A stretch of DNA of 35,883 nt, from NCBI GenBank assembly GCA_009731375.1, contig BJOX01000002.1, forward strand, positions 1,784,574-1,820,456, written 5' to 3'. Every line of letters starts with the position of its first letter. Position 1 is the first letter of the stretch. The notes below the pieces were generated by a model. That model made no database searches, had not been told where the DNA came from, and worked only from the letters and a program-made list of their open reading frames with translations. The DNA comes from Paulinella micropora (lineage: Eukaryota; Cercozoa; Imbricatea; Euglyphida). Both the position numbers and the translations under genes were made by a program. Shown piece after piece: positions 27,690 to 35,214 of this stretch.

Positions 27690-28317
27690 GAATATATTTG
27701 GCCGTTCGCAAGAGCAACAGTCTATTGACACTAAAACAATCTCAGTCGTGGCCACGCCTACTTTAACTAGAAACGTCCAAAATGCGTATGTTGGTCTTGA
27801 TATGCGCTCGTGGATGACTAGCTCAACATTTACAACTCTATGCACGGGCGGGTATGGTAGCAAAACAATATCAAGTTTAGGATATGGTTATTTTGTTAAT
27901 GTAGCATTTCGTGGGTCTTTGAATTTATCCGCGCCGACTGGCATAGCAACATTCCAATTTTGGTTTCATATCACAGATGGCACGAATACATATGATTATT
28001 ATACCGAAGTGCTAAATTATACAACCGCCATTGATTATAAGTCTTTTGATTGTGTTTGGTTAATCCAAAGATACGGTGTCCAAATGAATTTAACGTGGCA
28101 GATGACCTGTCCAAACCCCGCGGACACTACCAATAACCGCACTATACGAATTGTAGATAATACAACAAATGACGCTCTGGTAGCGTATGCGACTGGTGCG
28201 CCATTAACCATAGAAGTGTATTACAAATCAGCGTCTGCGGAGCCTGTATCTTTCAAACCTTCATATTTCAATATTGATGTAATGCGCGACGTAGCACTTA
28301 CGGCGTCTTATGCATGA
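27688..28317 (+). CDS. Beta-rich virion-like protein with MN[IL]FG N-terminus
   Basis: 209 residues, ATG start, TGA stop. The whole protein is strand-rich with many Thr/Asn/Tyr and no charged helices, like a capsid decoration or fibre-head domain. The first residues (MNIFGRS) parallel MNLFGQS of the 11289 protein, and both genes share a 15-base leader. The two proteins may use a common N-terminal peptide to dock on the capsid. Its 3' end overlaps the convergent 28308 gene by 10 bp. No family recognised. Confidence 0.65.
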   Translation: MNIFGRSQEQQSIDTKTISVVATPTLTRNVQNAYVGLDMRSWMTSSTFTTLCTGGYGSKTISSLGYGYFVNVAFRGSLNLSAPTGIATFQFWFHITDGTNTYDYYTEVLNYTTAIDYKSFDCVWLIQRYGVQMNLTWQMTCPNPADTTNNRTIRIVDNTTNDALVAYATGAPLTIEVYYKSASAEPVSFKPSYFNIDVMRDVALTASYA

Positions 28318-28934
28318 AACCTGTCATACATATCTTTTAGTGTCGTGAGTTTGCCCTCGTGTTGAGATAAGACATCGCGGAAAAACGTCTTATAATCTAA
28401 CTTACCATATTTAAGAATGGGTCGTTGGTCTGGTGGTATGTGTGCGTATCTACTCTCGTGCCATTTCTTCATATCCTCCTGTAATATGGTGCGGTCTTCC
28501 ACTTTCATATACAAGAAATCAAACGGGTCTTTTGATACTTTCAAATGTGCCGTTATTATTTCATAGCAACTATACCCGCTCTCGGGCGGATTCCACTTTG
28601 CTTTAATCGGAAATTCTTTTTTCGCCAATTCTTCTCCTACGTTGGCCTTGATTTCAGTAATACCAGTTTCCTTCAAATCACTTTCTTTAAAGGGCGTAAA
28701 TTCTTCTGGTTCGTCGTTAAAAACGACTTTCTTTAATGTATCAACGGGGGGCAATGGGACTTCAACGTTATCACCCCGCGGGGTTTGTTCGGGGGCGGAC
28801 ACGTTTTTATACTTTTCGTAATATATTACTATTTCTTGCTTCGTGCTTTTGATGGTAGGGAGAATGTCCATTCCATCAAAACTCCATGTCGCTATTTCGT
28901 CCAGCAATTGTTGCTTCGTTTTTCGTGAAGCCAT
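28308..28934 (-). CDS. Unknown protein next to the replication genes
   Basis: 208 residues, ATG start. The N-terminal 40 residues look like a short helix-turn-helix or SAP-like fold; the middle is acidic, and the C-terminal third is rich in aromatic residues and charged. No recognised family. It lies 61 bp downstream of the helicase stop on the same strand, suggesting a replication-linked or regulatory role, which is inference only. Confidence 0.65.
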   Translation of the reverse strand: MASRKTKQQLLDEIATWSFDGMDILPTIKSTKQEIVIYYEKYKNVSAPEQTPRGDNVEVPLPPVDTLKKVVFNDEPEEFTPFKESDLKETGITEIKANVGEELAKKEFPIKAKWNPPESGYSCYEIITAHLKVSKDPFDFLYMKVEDRTILQEDMKKWHESRYAHIPPDQRPILKYGKLDYKTFFRDVLSQHEGKLTTLKDMYDRFHA

Positions 28935-28995
28935 CTATATGAGTATAGAAAAAAAAATCAGTTTTTATATTATTTGTATCTTTGATACAATAATA

Positions 28996-30570
28996 TTACA
29001 TCCAAAAGACATCATCATCCTCTTCATTAACTCCCGATCCAAAATTGAAGTCGTATTCGTCGTCCTTTATATACTCGCGTATCTTGTCTCGGATTGTGCT
29101 GACATTTATTGTAAATCTGTATTTTTTGTTATTTTTTCCTCCGCTTTGTTTGGGCTTATCTATGCCTACATGCTTCAGTTGGGTGAAGAAGGCTCCTTTA
29201 TGATAAGATATTCCCTGTTCTGAGCACCACTCTCTGTATCTTTCGCATAGATGTACCGATTCCACTTTCATATCTTTGCTTTCAACTTTGTCAAATTTTG
29301 CTTCAATGGTGTCAATCATAAACTTAATAGCCTTGGGGAGGTTGGCCATTTTCTGCTCCGTCTTGTATTTTGTTTTAAATGCGGTCATAACACTTATTTC
29401 TTCGTATTGTCTAGTGGCGAAGTATTCAAAGGCACATCTGATAAAGTCATCGTCGTTTATTTCATCTAGAATTTCGGCGAAATATACTTTATCGTCCGCG
29501 TGCTTCCCGCTTATTTTGTGGAGTGAATACCGCCTGTCGCTTCCTTCTATGTATAACGTGTTTTCGTTATTCGTGTAAAACCAGTATCTGGCGAAATGTT
29601 TTACTTTGTATTGCTTGCTTCCCTTGGGCTCTATTATTTCGTCTTTTTGGTCAATTTGACTTTTTAAGCGGTCGCTCATCGTAAAAGCCCCGCCTTTCTC
29701 GGGCAGTTCTTCAAACACTTTCAATATCTTGTTCGCATATGCGACATTGAATTTTTCCATGTATCTGCTAAAGTCTTTGATGACCACATGATTTTGCGTT
29801 CCCAACAACCTCTCCATAAATTTGCTCATTATGCCTTTCCCAGTCCCTTGGACTGAGTAAAACAAATGACCAATACCTCTATTTACATTTGGTTTCTGTA
29901 TCATGTCCGCGACACTATCCAAAAAGTTGTCTAACTCGCCCTGACCTTCGGTGAAAAAGTCAGTTTTTAGATGTTTATATAAGGCACTCTCTTCAAAATT
30001 GTATTTTGTTTTTACACTTTCAAATGGAATATTATCCATGGGAAACCCCATAAACAGATTGAGTTTGTTAGAATATATCGGGGGTATCCCCACTCGCTTC
30101 AAATACGGGTAAAACATGAAGTCGTCATATCGTTTAATTTTCCGCATTTGCATCATGTCTTTTGCGTATCCAGTTGAAAACTGATTGCCATTTCCAAAAT
30201 GTTGATACAGCCATTGTTTCGCTCTCGGGTCGTGTTTGTCTCCTTTCAATTCTTCAATGTATTCTGGATTCCGCACAAAACATTCAAAATTTAATGCGGA
30301 CATCATTGCGCCTACTTCTGCTTGTACATAATATTCGGATCGGTCTCCTGTCTCTTCGTCAATGTCTAGATTTAAAGTCATCACGACTTGACCGCCTCCC
30401 CTTGATACTATGTTTATACAACTGCGCCATTCGTCCAGTCTTTCAAGGCTCGCCTCATTCTCTCTATAGTGTTGAATATATACGTTATCCATATCTCCAA
30501 AGTATTTAAGGCTGGGGGTTTGATAAGGCTCAATAATCGCATTTTCTTGAAAGGTTAGGCCTTCATTCAT
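28996..30570 (-). CDS. SF3 helicase (D5/VirE-like replicative helicase)
   Basis: 524 residues, ATG start. Walker A is G-T-G-K245-G preceded by S-V-Q; a Walker B-like V-F-E-E follows about 33 residues later, then a W-F-Y-T-N-N motif (superfamily 3 motif C, Asn sensor) near residue 330. This is the helicase module that unwinds viral DNA in PLVs and virophages. In many relatives it is fused behind TVpol; here it starts two codons after the TVpol stop, in the same frame. The C-terminal 90 residues may be a winged-helix DNA-binding part. Confidence 0.87.
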   Translation of the reverse strand: MNEGLTFQENAIIEPYQTPSLKYFGDMDNVYIQHYRENEASLERLDEWRSCINIVSRGGGQVVMTLNLDIDEETGDRSEYYVQAEVGAMMSALNFECFVRNPEYIEELKGDKHDPRAKQWLYQHFGNGNQFSTGYAKDMMQMRKIKRYDDFMFYPYLKRVGIPPIYSNKLNLFMGFPMDNIPFESVKTKYNFEESALYKHLKTDFFTEGQGELDNFLDSVADMIQKPNVNRGIGHLFYSVQGTGKGIMSKFMERLLGTQNHVVIKDFSRYMEKFNVAYANKILKVFEELPEKGGAFTMSDRLKSQIDQKDEIIEPKGSKQYKVKHFARYWFYTNNENTLYIEGSDRRYSLHKISGKHADDKVYFAEILDEINDDDFIRCAFEYFATRQYEEISVMTAFKTKYKTEQKMANLPKAIKFMIDTIEAKFDKVESKDMKVESVHLCERYREWCSEQGISYHKGAFFTQLKHVGIDKPKQSGGKNNKKYRFTINVSTIRDKIREYIKDDEYDFNFGSGVNEEDDDVFWM

Positions 30571-30576
30571 TTCTTT

Positions 30577-31419
30577 TCATTTAAGAGCCATGTCTATCCC
30601 TAATTTCTCCTTAATGACCTTTGAACAACTTTCCAGATCGTAGTCCTTCTTTTCTAGCATCAGGCCGTCAAAGCATAAAACACACATAATAGGATTTCCA
30701 AAATAGTCTAGCATAACTTGTAGAATTTTGTTTTCAAAGTCGCATAACAATGTATTCATATAACTGGCCTCGTGGTTGAAGTCTTCGCCTCTGTTAATCC
30801 GCCTCTGCTTAACTTTTTCAAATTCTTTAATGTCTGCCCCCGCAAACTTTCCATGTAGGGCTTTCATTTCTTGTTTGAAGGCGGTGAGAAACCTCGTCTT
30901 TTTCGCGACTGCGTTGTAATCCTTTTCGCCTCCATTTAGGACTGATAGGATAATCTGTTTTGCCTTGTCTCTGTCAATCGTCTCGTTTTTGCTCGTGAGA
31001 TCGGCTATTACCTTCTCTCTATTTTTCACATACGACCGCAGATATTTCGCTTCAAAGTTCAATATCGTACATAAATGTAGTAGTATGACTGGGTGCGCAT
31101 TTACCATATCAATATCTACGTAGTAATCGCGGGCGATAGTATGCCTTATCTCACGCGGTATGTTTTGGAGAGATAATGAACCTACAGCATTAAATCTACC
31201 TTTGCCCCCGTTTTGCCGATACACTACAGATACTTTATTGTTGAATACTTTTTGAATATATTTTTTTAGCAGTGTTATAGGGCTTCCGTCTTTGAAATAT
31301 TTCTCTTGCAGTTGGCCTTTTAAGTCATCAAAATTGTTAATAATATAGGATAGTTTGTTCGCATCAAACAACTCCTCTTTGTTAATAAACTGAGTGCGGG
31401 TCGCCTCATCAACATCCAT
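30577..31419 (-). CDS. TVpol: family A-like polymerase or primase-polymerase
   Basis: 280 residues, ATG start. D102-I-D104-M-V-N-A-H-P matches motif A of TVpol (transposon/virophage polymerase), K154-Q-I-I-L-S-V-L-N-G-G fits motif B, and C-F-D251-G-L-M motif C. It probably makes DNA or primers for replication. It ends TGA, and the same frame continues through two codons into the helicase start, so this looks like a split version of the usual fused TVpol-helicase. The leader ends TTATAG before the ATG, like the leader of the 28308 gene (CATATAG). Confidence 0.8.
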   Translation of the reverse strand: MDVDEATRTQFINKEELFDANKLSYIINNFDDLKGQLQEKYFKDGSPITLLKKYIQKVFNNKVSVVYRQNGGKGRFNAVGSLSLQNIPREIRHTIARDYYVDIDMVNAHPVILLHLCTILNFEAKYLRSYVKNREKVIADLTSKNETIDRDKAKQIILSVLNGGEKDYNAVAKKTRFLTAFKQEMKALHGKFAGADIKEFEKVKQRRINRGEDFNHEASYMNTLLCDFENKILQVMLDYFGNPIMCVLCFDGLMLEKKDYDLESCSKVIKEKLGIDMALK

Positions 31420-31594
31420 CTATAATAAAGTTATAATTTTTTTTTTGTGGTCGTAAATTATATGTAGTATTCTTATAGATACTATATATATGATAAATAT
31501 ACTTCTCTTGGCTTTAAATAGAAATTATATATAAGAAAGACCCGTATTTTGAAGAAAAAAAGAACATTAACTAATAAAACATTTTAAGATGATA

Positions 31595-31613
31595 ATCTTA
31601 TTGTATATAAGAT
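31595..31613. promoter_or_regulatory. TATAAGAT promoter box at the 31612 gene
   Basis: ATCTTA, a 7-base spacer (TTGTATA) and TAAGAT; the right arm overlaps the ATG at 31612. Same box as the other divergent promoters, though here it overlaps the start. Confidence 0.4.
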
Positions 31614-31812
31614 GCCTAAAGGTAAGAAGGCTAAACATGAACGACGGAGTATGAAACATGGTAGAACCTTATTTTCTAGGATAGCCAATGCTCATGATAT
31701 AGACAGACATAAGATTAACTATATGCAAAGTGTTGCTTCACAATTTAGTAATGAAGACATTGATATATCCTTAGCGAGAGACATCTATTTTGAAGCAAAA
31801 AAGAACATTTAG
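31612..31812 (+). CDS. Small basic protein of unknown function
   Basis: 66 residues, ATG start. The first 25 residues are strongly basic (K/R/H) and could bind nucleic acid; the rest is helical. It starts within a TATAAGAT promoter box and lies alone on the plus strand between two minus-strand genes. No recognised family. Confidence 0.5.
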   Translation: MPKGKKAKHERRSMKHGRTLFSRIANAHDIDRHKINYMQSVASQFSNEDIDISLARDIYFEAKKNI

Positions 31813-31825
31813 AAGTGTATATATT

Positions 31826-32659
31826 TTAAATTTTTTCACTCTTTGAAATATGACCTTTTGATCTATTATGTGTAGTTAGAGACGTCTCGCTTACTCCTGT
31901 AAAACTACATGCCTCACAATAATATTTTTTACTTTCTCTTATTTTGTCAAATTCTTCTTTTTTCTTTCTCAACAAAACATCCTTGTTTTTGTCGTAATAT
32001 AATTTTTGGTATGCTTTGATTTGATCTTTTTTTATATCATAATATTTTTTGTGATATTCTTCAAGGTATTTTTTATTGTATTCCAGTCGTTTCTTTTCTT
32101 CATCGTTTTTAAAAACTCGTTCTTCAAATTTAACCCATTTTCTGTCTTCACTTGAAGTCCCCGCCCCTTGCGCCGTGTTTATATTCAGAGTTGGTTTTAG
32201 TTCGCTTATATATTTTTGTTCTAATTCTCTCTGTCTATCAATGCTGTGGTTTTCTACTGGCTCTTCATGTATCAACACGCATTTAAAATTTTCAATCCCC
32301 TTGTCGTTCATATGATTATATAACTTTCTATTTACGCCTTTCTTAGCGAGCGATTTATGGTGGCTAAGTCTGGTATATAAATGTTGTTGCAGAGTGCTAC
32401 CTATATAAAATTCTTTGTCATTTTCATCTATGGCGTTAAACAATTTATAAACTTTGTAAGTCTTTGTTTTTTCTTTCATAACACAACATCCCTGTTCTTG
32501 TCGTAATATAATTTTTTTCTTCTTCTCTTTGTTTGCTTCGTAATACTTCTTGCTTGCCTTTCTGTATATCTCAGGCTTTCGTTTTGCGTATTCTCTCTGA
32601 GACTTTTTACGCGCCTCCAGTCGCGCTTCGTCCGTTAAATACTTAAATGGTGATGGCAT
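31826..32659 (-). CDS. GIY-YIG nuclease with C2H2-like finger and extra N-terminal segment
   Basis: 277 residues, ATG start. Y-K-V-Y-K-L-F and F-Y-I-G-S-T (about 68-92) mark a GIY-YIG domain that is clearly diverged from the other three. A basic helical spacer follows, then C-x2-C...H-x5-H at about 250-270. Residues 1-60 are a Lys-rich helix resembling the spacer of the same family. An internal ATG at 32479 directly precedes the nuclease domain. Around 32510 another frame reads Y-Y-D-K-N-R-D-V-V-L then stop, which matches the spacer repeat later in the protein, so the N-terminal part may be the remnant of another copy fused by a frameshift. A TATATATAAGAT box lies just upstream. Confidence 0.8.
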   Translation of the reverse strand: MPSPFKYLTDEARLEARKKSQREYAKRKPEIYRKASKKYYEANKEKKKKIILRQEQGCCVMKEKTKTYKVYKLFNAIDENDKEFYIGSTLQQHLYTRLSHHKSLAKKGVNRKLYNHMNDKGIENFKCVLIHEEPVENHSIDRQRELEQKYISELKPTLNINTAQGAGTSSEDRKWVKFEERVFKNDEEKKRLEYNKKYLEEYHKKYYDIKKDQIKAYQKLYYDKNKDVLLRKKKEEFDKIRESKKYYCEACSFTGVSETSLTTHNRSKGHISKSEKI

Positions 32660-32665
32660 GTTAAT

Positions 32666-32680
32666 ATCTTATATATAATA
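32666..32680 (-). promoter_or_regulatory. TATATAAGAT promoter box
   Basis: On the minus strand TATTATATATAAGAT ends seven bases before the ATG region of the 32659 gene. Same half-site as the palindromic boxes. Confidence 0.45.
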
Positions 32681-32701
32681 TATATAATATGTTTAAATTA
32701 A

Positions 32702-33977
32702 AAATTAACTCCCCTCCGTCAATTCCGCGTCGCCGACGCTTCCTTCATTGTTTGCCCCGCGGTTTAGTCTCAGAGCACAAATCACCTTCAACTGCTTCTT
32801 TTTGCCCCGTCCTTAAAGTCCTTTTTTTTTTTAAAAGTCCCCTATAATTTTAAGGACACCCTAGAAGCGGTATTTTACACGAATTCTAACTCTGCCCATA
32901 TTACCACACACCCCATCCTTACTTCCTTATTATTTTTATTAACATTATTAATATTATTATAAAAAAGGGTATATAAATAAGGATTAACCCCATTTGACTG
33001 AGTTTAAATATGTGTTTGGAGACGTCCCCTGTTTTAGTCCCCTGTTTTCAGGAAAAGTTGGCCGACACCCCCCCCCCCCCCCCCCCCCCCCCCATCNNNN
33101 NNNNNNACCATTTACCCCGCGGGGGGTAATCTTACATTTGAGAATAGGGGACTACACCCCCCGATACTTTAAATGAAGACGTTTTAACAGACCCCTACAC
33201 CTATTGTTTAAGTCCTTATGAGTTGGCGGATCCTTATTCCCATAAGTACCCTTGATTTACAAAAACAGCAAAATAAGCTCTCCTATTCATCGCGGGTAAT
33301 AAACCGATTGAAAACTTAGCCTCCAAAACATGGAAAAAATTGAAGTTTTTTTGACATTTTCAAAACTTTTTCACGTTTTTGAGAAAAAATGAATTAATAA
33401 AATGAGTATCTTATAACAAAAATGAAAAAAATAAGGACTTATTGAAAAAAATAAGGACACCTAGCAAGCCTTATTTCACTATAAGTCGTCTCACTCTTCA
33501 CCTTTCCACCCGTCCTTGTTTTAATAACGTATTACATTAAGATTACCACCCGCCATTGATACGAAGGCCTATTTTGCCATAATACCGCTTCTAACCCGTC
33601 CTTGTTTTTTTAAGGACACACTGAAAGCAAAAAAACAATATCGTTATGGCTGAGCCGGTGCCACCAATTTCGGTAATGCGGTTCTGCGGTAATGCGGTTC
33701 TGCGGTATCTTTTCAACCGCACACTTTTACTGGATTTTTTTTGTCGCAGTGTCGCAAAAAATATTTTCTTTTGTATGTTCATGTGTATCCCCCCTCCCCC
33801 CCGTTTTGTTGTGTGATCATTTATATTGGATAGACAGGTCTATGTTTTATATTATAAAACAAGCATTAGAAACATAAAAAACCAACACAGGACACAACAA
33901 AAACAGACATTCAAATATATCAAAAACATAACTTTGTTTTACAAAAAACGACACATGAAGCACACTAAGAGAGATTT
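32702..33977 (-). repeat. Right terminal inverted repeat (to gap)
   Basis: Reverse complement of 8061-9325, with small differences: two rather than three 16-bp units (33675-33706), a run of 26 C (33068-33093) where the left arm has 21 G, and different bases next to the 10-N gaps. It contains no supported gene. Its outer part (beyond GAGATTT at 33977) runs into the 466-N gap. Confidence 0.9.
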
Positions 33978-34443
33978 NNNNNNNNNNNNNNNNNNNNNNN
34001 NNNNNNNNNNNNNNNNNNNNNNNNNNNNNNNNNNNNNNNNNNNNNNNNNNNNNNNNNNNNNNNNNNNNNNNNNNNNNNNNNNNNNNNNNNNNNNNNNNNN
34101 NNNNNNNNNNNNNNNNNNNNNNNNNNNNNNNNNNNNNNNNNNNNNNNNNNNNNNNNNNNNNNNNNNNNNNNNNNNNNNNNNNNNNNNNNNNNNNNNNNNN
34201 NNNNNNNNNNNNNNNNNNNNNNNNNNNNNNNNNNNNNNNNNNNNNNNNNNNNNNNNNNNNNNNNNNNNNNNNNNNNNNNNNNNNNNNNNNNNNNNNNNNN
34301 NNNNNNNNNNNNNNNNNNNNNNNNNNNNNNNNNNNNNNNNNNNNNNNNNNNNNNNNNNNNNNNNNNNNNNNNNNNNNNNNNNNNNNNNNNNNNNNNNNNN
34401 NNNNNNNNNNNNNNNNNNNNNNNNNNNNNNNNNNNNNNNNNNN
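33978..34443. other. Assembly gap of 466 N
   Basis: Unknown sequence. The TIR end before the gap (33848-33977) is repeated after it (34444-34577) with a few differences, so the gap may hide a tandem arrangement or be a scaffolding artefact. Confidence 1.
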
Positions 34444-34818
34444 TATATTATAAAACAAGCATTAGAAACATAAAAAAACAACATAGGACACAACAAAAAC
34501 AGACATTCAAATATATCAAAAACATAACTTTGTTTTACAAAAAACGACACATGAAGCACACTAAGAGAGATTTTGACGAAATAACGATAAAAAACACATA
34601 TACGCAGTATATATACCATTTTATGAAATAAAATGTGTTTTTTATCGTTATTTCGTCAAAATCTCTCTTAGTGTGCTTCATGTGTCGTTTTTTGTAAAAC
34701 AAAGTTATGTTTTTGATATATTTGAATGTCTGTTTTTGTTGTGTCCTGTGTTGGTTTTTTATGTTTCTAATGCTTGTTTTATAATATAAAACATAGACCT
34801 GTCTATCCAATATAAATG
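34444..34818. repeat. Near-perfect palindrome built from two TIR termini
   Basis: The left arm (34444-34624) is a TIR end in right-end orientation, the centre is GAA (34625-34627), and the right arm (34628-34818) is the same sequence inverted. The right arm lacks 20 bp (GTATATATACTGCGTATATG) that lie between two ATG triplets in the left arm. The arms otherwise match, apart from a few bases around 34470-34485 against 34740-34760. This is the shape expected for a replicated hairpin telomere or a foldback element. Confidence 0.85.
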
Positions 34819-34861
34819 ATATATATATATATATATAGAAAGAGAGAGAGAGAGAGTGAGG

Positions 34862-34899
<38 letters not shown>

Positions 34900-34926
34900 G
34901 AGAGAGATCGAGAGAAAGAGGAAGAG

Positions 34927-34973
<47 letters not shown>

Positions 34974-34992
34974 GAGAGAGACAGAGAGAGAA
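34819..34992. repeat. TA run and GA-rich microsatellite
   Basis: A short (AT)n run is followed by about 150 bp of (GA)n with GATCGA interruptions. ORFs read through it are low-complexity artefacts. Confidence 0.95.
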
Positions 34993-35039
34993 TCGCACGT
35001 TTGGAGGGTGGAGCTCGCAACGAGAAGTCAGTAGTACAG

Positions 35040-35214
35040 GTGCCACTATAAGACGGCATTTGGAGACATTGATTAATAGCAAGAGAGATAACGGCTAAAT
35101 TCGCTCTCCTATTAATCGCAAAGTCGCGACATTAAAAAAATAAAACTATTTCAAAACGTTGAAATAGCTTCTCCTATTGAAAGTTTGATTTTTTATATTG
35201 TCTTATAGTGGCAC
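35040..35214. repeat. Small inverted-repeat unit (MITE-like)
   Basis: GTGCCACTATAAGAC (35040-35054) is exactly inverted at 35200-35214. Inside is a perfect 9-bp stem with a 4-base loop (35146-35167). No coding potential. It may be a small nonautonomous transposon or a remnant. Confidence 0.5.

Larger units (their letters stand above)
7983..34635. mobile_element. Integrated polinton-like virus (PLV) with telomere-resolvase-type recombinase
   Basis: About 26.6 kb bounded by long terminal inverted repeats and coding for a virion module (MCP, penton-like protein, packaging ATPase, PLA2-like protein, fibres) and a replication module (TVpol, SF3 helicase), plus a tyrosine recombinase. This combination is characteristic of polinton-like viruses. 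Classical Polinton genes (DDE integrase, protein-primed PolB, Ulp/adenain-type protease) were looked for and not found. Gaps of N occur at 8980, 11704, 11875, 12648, 19162, 20948, 33097 (10 N each) and 33978-34443. The outer right boundary is uncertain because of the last gap and the palindrome beyond it. Confidence 0.87.

Noticed and set aside
1162-30579. UGA as a sense codon in this genome
   Set aside because: In-frame TGA separates Gag/Pol, TVpol/helicase and two small ORFs, but the 1911-codon Pol, MCP, ATPase and helicase contain no internal TGA, and genes such as 27688-28317 end at TGA. Reassignment is not supported.
33826-34619. ORFs of 200 or more codons spanning the N gap
   Set aside because: They consist mostly of unknown residues and TIR sequence; they are artefacts of translating N.
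7983-34635. Classical Maverick/Polinton or virophage
   Set aside because: No DDE integrase, protein-primed PolB or adenain-like protease was seen, and the polymerase is TVpol-type; PLV is the better fit.
34535-35098. ORFs rich in Arg-Glu or Ser-Leu repeats
   Set aside because: They are translations of the GA microsatellite and the TIR palindrome.
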